Shown in pieces: positions 61,660 to 64,000 of a DNA stretch of 64,000 nucleotides (position 1 is the first letter of the stretch; every line of letters starts with the position of its first letter). The DNA comes from Limnohabitans sp. MMS-10A-192. GTDB lineage: Bacteria > Pseudomonadota > Gammaproteobacteria > Burkholderiales > Burkholderiaceae_C. A program made the position numbers and the translations under genes. The stretch lies in the NCBI RefSeq assembly GCF_003063335.1, contig NZ_NERX01000007.1, positions 147,903 to 211,902 of the forward strand, given 5' to 3'. Below the pieces are notes generated by a model, which saw only the letters and a program-made list of their open reading frames with translations, searched no databases and was not told the origin of the DNA.

Positions 61660-62922
61660 ATGGCTTTGATCGTTCACAAATACGGCGGCACCTCGATGGG
61701 CTCGACCGAGCGCATCCGCAATGTCGCCAAGCGCGTGGCCAAATGGACGCGTGCTGGCCACCAGATCGTGGTGGTGCCCAGCGCCATGAGCGGCGAGACC
61801 AATCGCTTGCTCGGCTTGGCCAAGGAGTTGGCCCCCGCCAAACCCGACACTTCTTACAGCCGCGAGTTGGACATGCTGGCCTCCACCGGTGAGCAAGCGT
61901 CGTCGGCCTTGCTGGCGATTGCCCTGCAAGCCGAAGGCCAGCCTTCGGTGAGCTACGCCGGTTGGCAAGTGCCCATCAAGACCAACAGCGCGTTCACCAA
62001 AGCCCGCATCGAATCGATCGATGACGTGCGCGTGCGCGGCGACTTGAACGCAGGCAAAGTCGTGATCATCACCGGCTTCCAGGGTGTGGACGAGCAAGGC
62101 AACATCACCACCTTGGGCCGCGGCGGCTCCGACACTTCGGCCGTAGCCGTGGCGGCAGCCCTCAAAGCCGATGAATGCCTGATCTACACCGATGTGGACG
62201 GCGTGTACACCACCGACCCGCGCGTCGTGCCCGAAGCGCGCCGCTTGCAGACAGTGAGCTTTGAAGAAATGCTGGAGATGGCGTCGCTGGGCTCCAAAGT
62301 TTTGCAAATCCGCTCGGTCGAATTTGCGGGCAAATACAAAGTGCCCATGCGCGTGCTGTCCAGCTTCACGCCCTGGGACATCGACATCAACGAAGAAGCC
62401 GCCTCTGGCACCCTGATCACTTTTGAGGAAGACGAACAAATGGAACAAGCCGTCGTTTCCGGCATCGCTTTCAACCGCGACGAAGCCAAAATCTCCGTGT
62501 TGGGCGTGCCCGACAAGCCTGGCATTGCCTACCAAATCTTGGGCGCTGTGGCCGATGCCAACATCGAAGTGGACGTGATCATCCAGAACCTGAGCAAAGA
62601 CGGCAAGACCGACTTCAGCTTCACCGTGCACCGCAACGACTACGCCAAGACCATCGATTTGCTCAAGGAAAAAGTCTTGCCCGGCCTGGGTGCCACAGAA
62701 GTCAGCGGCGATGCCAAGATCTGCAAAGTGTCCATCGTCGGCATCGGCATGCGCAGCCATGTGGGCGTGGCCAGCAAGATGTTTCGCAGCTTGAGCGAAG
62801 AAGGCATCAACATTCAGATGATCTCCACCTCGGAAATCAAGACCTCGGTCGTGATCGATGAAAAATACATGGAATTGGCGGTGCGTGCCTTGCACAAAGC
62901 CTTCGATCTGGATCAAGCGTAA
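61660..62922 (+). CDS. lysC: aspartate kinase
   Basis: First step of lysine, threonine and methionine synthesis. The 420-residue protein begins [13 protein letters not shown], has the kinase core ([29 protein letters not shown]) and two C-terminal ACT regulatory domains (residues about 265-340 and 345-420). The start is the ATG at 61660; an in-frame TTG upstream adds 14 residues without similarity. It is the last gene before tRNA-Ser. Confidence 0.96.
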   Translation: MALIVHKYGGTSMGSTERIRNVAKRVAKWTRAGHQIVVVPSAMSGETNRLLGLAKELAPAKPDTSYSRELDMLASTGEQASSALLAIALQAEGQPSVSYAGWQVPIKTNSAFTKARIESIDDVRVRGDLNAGKVVIITGFQGVDEQGNITTLGRGGSDTSAVAVAAALKADECLIYTDVDGVYTTDPRVVPEARRLQTVSFEEMLEMASLGSKVLQIRSVEFAGKYKVPMRVLSSFTPWDIDINEEAASGTLITFEEDEQMEQAVVSGIAFNRDEAKISVLGVPDKPGIAYQILGAVADANIEVDVIIQNLSKDGKTDFSFTVHRNDYAKTIDLLKEKVLPGLGATEVSGDAKICKVSIVGIGMRSHVGVASKMFRSLSEEGINIQMISTSEIKTSVVIDEKYMELAVRALHKAFDLDQA

Positions 62923-62924
62923 GC

Positions 62925-62930
62925 TATAAT
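62925..62930 (+). promoter_or_regulatory. -10 box of tRNA-Ser
   Basis: TATAAT, 10 bases upstream of the tRNA 5' end, right after the lysC stop. The -35 region TTCGAT (62902-62907) lies inside lysC. Confidence 0.6.
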
Positions 62931-62940
62931 TTCATCCACT

Positions 62941-63033
62941 GGAAACGTGACCGAGTGGCCGAAGGTGCTCCCCTGCTAAGGGAGTATGGGGTGTAGAGCC
63001 TCATCGAGGGTTCGAATCCCTCCGTTTCCGCCA
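62941..63033 (+). tRNA. tRNA-Ser (anticodon GCT)
   Basis: Class II tRNA of 93 bases with long variable arm and encoded CCA. Acceptor GGAAACG pairs with CGTTTCC, anticodon stem-loop CCCCTGCTAAGGGAG contains GCT, T loop GGTTCGAATCC. tRNA-Ser genes are frequent integration sites and the composition changes just after it. Confidence 0.97.
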
Positions 63034-63333
63034 GTACAAAGACCTCAAACCTGCTTAGCAGGCCTTGAGGCAGCCTCAGGCCCCGCACCACGCGGGGCTT
63101 TTTGCTTTGGGCTCCTGACTGCGGCCTGCGCCAGGGGACCGGAAAAAGCGTCTCAAACCCCGTTTGTCTCAAAACCTCATGACTTTTTCGGACTTGGTTC
63201 CGAGCCGTGAATTTGCGGATGAAGGCAAAACAGGCTTTGAACCAAGCCGAATGAAACTTTGTTGTTGAGATCGATTCGACCCAAAGGGTGTTTCATATAA
63301 AACTTTGGATCTTCGCGATCTCAAGTGGCAATG
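63034..63333. other. gene-free stretch between tRNA-Ser and the ATPase remnant
   Basis: Contains the tRNA-Ser terminator and then sequence that becomes A+T-richer. I see no integrase or other credible gene. A direct repeat of the tRNA 3' end (attachment site) was not found inside the window. Confidence 0.5.
63080..63103 (+). terminator. rho-independent terminator of tRNA-Ser
   Basis: 7-bp stem GCCCCGC / GCGGGGC with loop ACCAC, followed by TTTTT. It lies 46 bases after the tRNA 3' end. Confidence 0.82.
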
Positions 63334-63873
63334 TCACGAATCCGAAATTAGAGGGTTGACTTGAATTCGACGAGCTCGGTTCGAGGTGCGGTCACGTAGG
63401 TATCCGTCCCCACGGCCTCTAAGACTAGTAAGTGCTTCAGGATCCATATGAACATTTGGAGCATTCTTCTTTGCTTCTTTCATATCCATCGGCTTTAGTA
63501 CAAGCCAAGAAGCGGCATTTGCCTTTACCTCAGAACCGAAATGATCACTCATTTGAGACGCGAGAATCATTCCCAAACCGAACTTTCGAGCTTCAGTGAA
63601 GAGTAAATTCAAAATTCTGTCTGGTGCATCAGGATCACCTCCTCCAGTGCTGAGAATTTTCGCTTCATCGATGATGATGAATAATCTGAATCGTTGACGA
63701 TCATCAAGAGGTTGAACTGGGATTGGTCCTCGAAGTCGAAGTACTCTAAAAATCTTTCGTAGTAAAGTTTCAGCAGCTATATATCTAACCTCATCAGGCA
63801 ACTTACTTAAGTCCAAGCGTACGTTCGAGGTTAGTATTTCTTCTATAGAAACTGATTGAGTTCTGTGGAAAAT
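63334..63873 (-). pseudogene. C-terminal remnant of a HerA/FtsK-like ATPase gene
   Basis: The visible 179 codons encode the end of a P-loop ATPase. Walker B is FIIIDEAKIL, followed by NLLFTEARKFGLGMILASQ, which is the HerA/DUF87 sensor and glutamine region, and a C-terminal RGDGYLRDR strand. The N-terminal part with Walker A is missing: at about 63873 the reading frame enters the left end of an insertion sequence. Codons are A+T-richer than the neighbouring genes, a sign of recent acquisition. HerA-type ATPases act in DNA end processing, plasmid transfer or anti-phage defence; the partner gene is outside the window. Confidence 0.7.
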
Positions 63874-64000
63874 TGAATCGCCCCGGATTTTGAGGAGGCT
63901 CCACACTTTGAGAAGATGGAGCCATGAGCAAGAAATCAAACCGTTTTTCACCCGAGGTGCGCGAACGCGCTGTTCGTATGGTGCTCGAACACCGAGGCGA
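63874..64000 (+). mobile_element. left end of an IS3-family insertion sequence
   Basis: The sequence from about 63874 (TGAATCGCCCCGG) through the transposase start resembles an IS3-family end; TG at the tip is usual. The element continues beyond the window, so its inverted repeat and target duplication cannot be checked. The exact left tip may differ by a few bases. Confidence 0.6.
63924..64000 (+). CDS. IS3-family transposase OrfA (5' part)
   Basis: Partial frame of 25 complete codons: [20 protein letters not shown], then LEHRG. This is the helix-turn-helix N-terminus of IS3-family OrfA proteins. A GGAG site is 5 bases before the ATG. Truncated by the end of the window. Confidence 0.8.
   Translation, partial: MSKKSNRFSPEVRERAVRMVLEHRG

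Noticed and set aside
61615..62916. 433-codon minus-strand frame opposite lysC
   Set aside because: Shadow of the aspartate kinase gene; His/Gly-rich with no known domain.
62924..63172. Minus-strand open frame with an EGFEPSMRLYTPYSLSRG-like peptide
   Set aside because: It reads the complement of tRNA-Ser and is the same kind of artefact.

Overview
The window is a high-GC bacterial chromosome segment whose gene content and order point to a betaproteobacterium of the order Burkholderiales, most likely a Comamonadaceae member. This is inferred from the exbB-exbD-lpxK-Trm112-kdsB-adk run divergent from xseA, the cysS block (TPR protein, ppiA, ppiB and lpxH on one side; alkA-like, accA, tilS and lysC on the other), glyA-nrdR, and several Liv/acyl-CoA catabolic clusters. 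No species-level marker such as rRNA is present.

Layout. 1-5.4 kb: alkylation repair (tag), a host-attachment-type protein, a phosphoribosyltransferase, a TPM/LemA pair, an HPF-cold-shock fusion, a DUF1003 membrane protein and a small heat-shock protein. 5.5-10.2 kb: aromatic catabolism (4-hydroxyphenylpyruvate dioxygenase, CaiB-type CoA-transferase, pobA with its divergent IclR regulator), with intergenic spaces full of short palindromic and tandem repeats. 10.2-19.0 kb: one long minus-strand array consisting of a complete branched-chain/organic-acid type ABC importer (livKHMGF) followed by an SDR, a flavin monooxygenase, a BASS-type symporter and an epimerase. 19.3-19.5 kb: tRNA-Arg and tRNA-Pro. 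19.6-28.2 kb: GST and a beta-oxidation-like operon (3-hydroxyacyl-CoA dehydrogenase, enoyl-CoA hydratase, Crp-type regulator, APH-like phosphotransferase, acyl-CoA dehydrogenase), an MFS transporter and a D-2-hydroxyacid dehydrogenase. 28.3-34.4 kb: lexA with two SOS boxes, asparaginase, adk, kdsB, lpxK, exbD, exbB. 34.7-45.5 kb: xseA, sodB, SDR, L-2-hydroxyglutarate-type oxidase, aquaporin, thioesterase, pyrD, rpiA, acyl-CoA synthetase, ribD. 45.5-48.6 kb: five type IV pilin-like genes. 48.6-62.9 kb: nrdR, glyA, lytic transglycosylase, a 923-residue DUF349 protein, lpxH, ppiB, ppiA, TPR protein, cysS, alkA-like, accA, tilS, lysC, then tRNA-Ser. 63.1-64.0 kb: a visibly A+T-richer accessory tract with the C-terminal part of a HerA/FtsK-like ATPase gene that is cut by the left end of an IS3-family insertion sequence.

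Functionally most of the window is housekeeping. The accessory or less ordinary parts are the catabolic importer array (10.2-19.0 kb), the acyl-CoA operon with a split ACAD10/11-like pair, the minor-pilin operon with no PilY1 gene beside it, the repeat-rich spacers around pobA and lysC, and the disrupted ATPase beyond tRNA-Ser. The last is the most likely edge of a genomic or defence island, but only its margin is inside the window.
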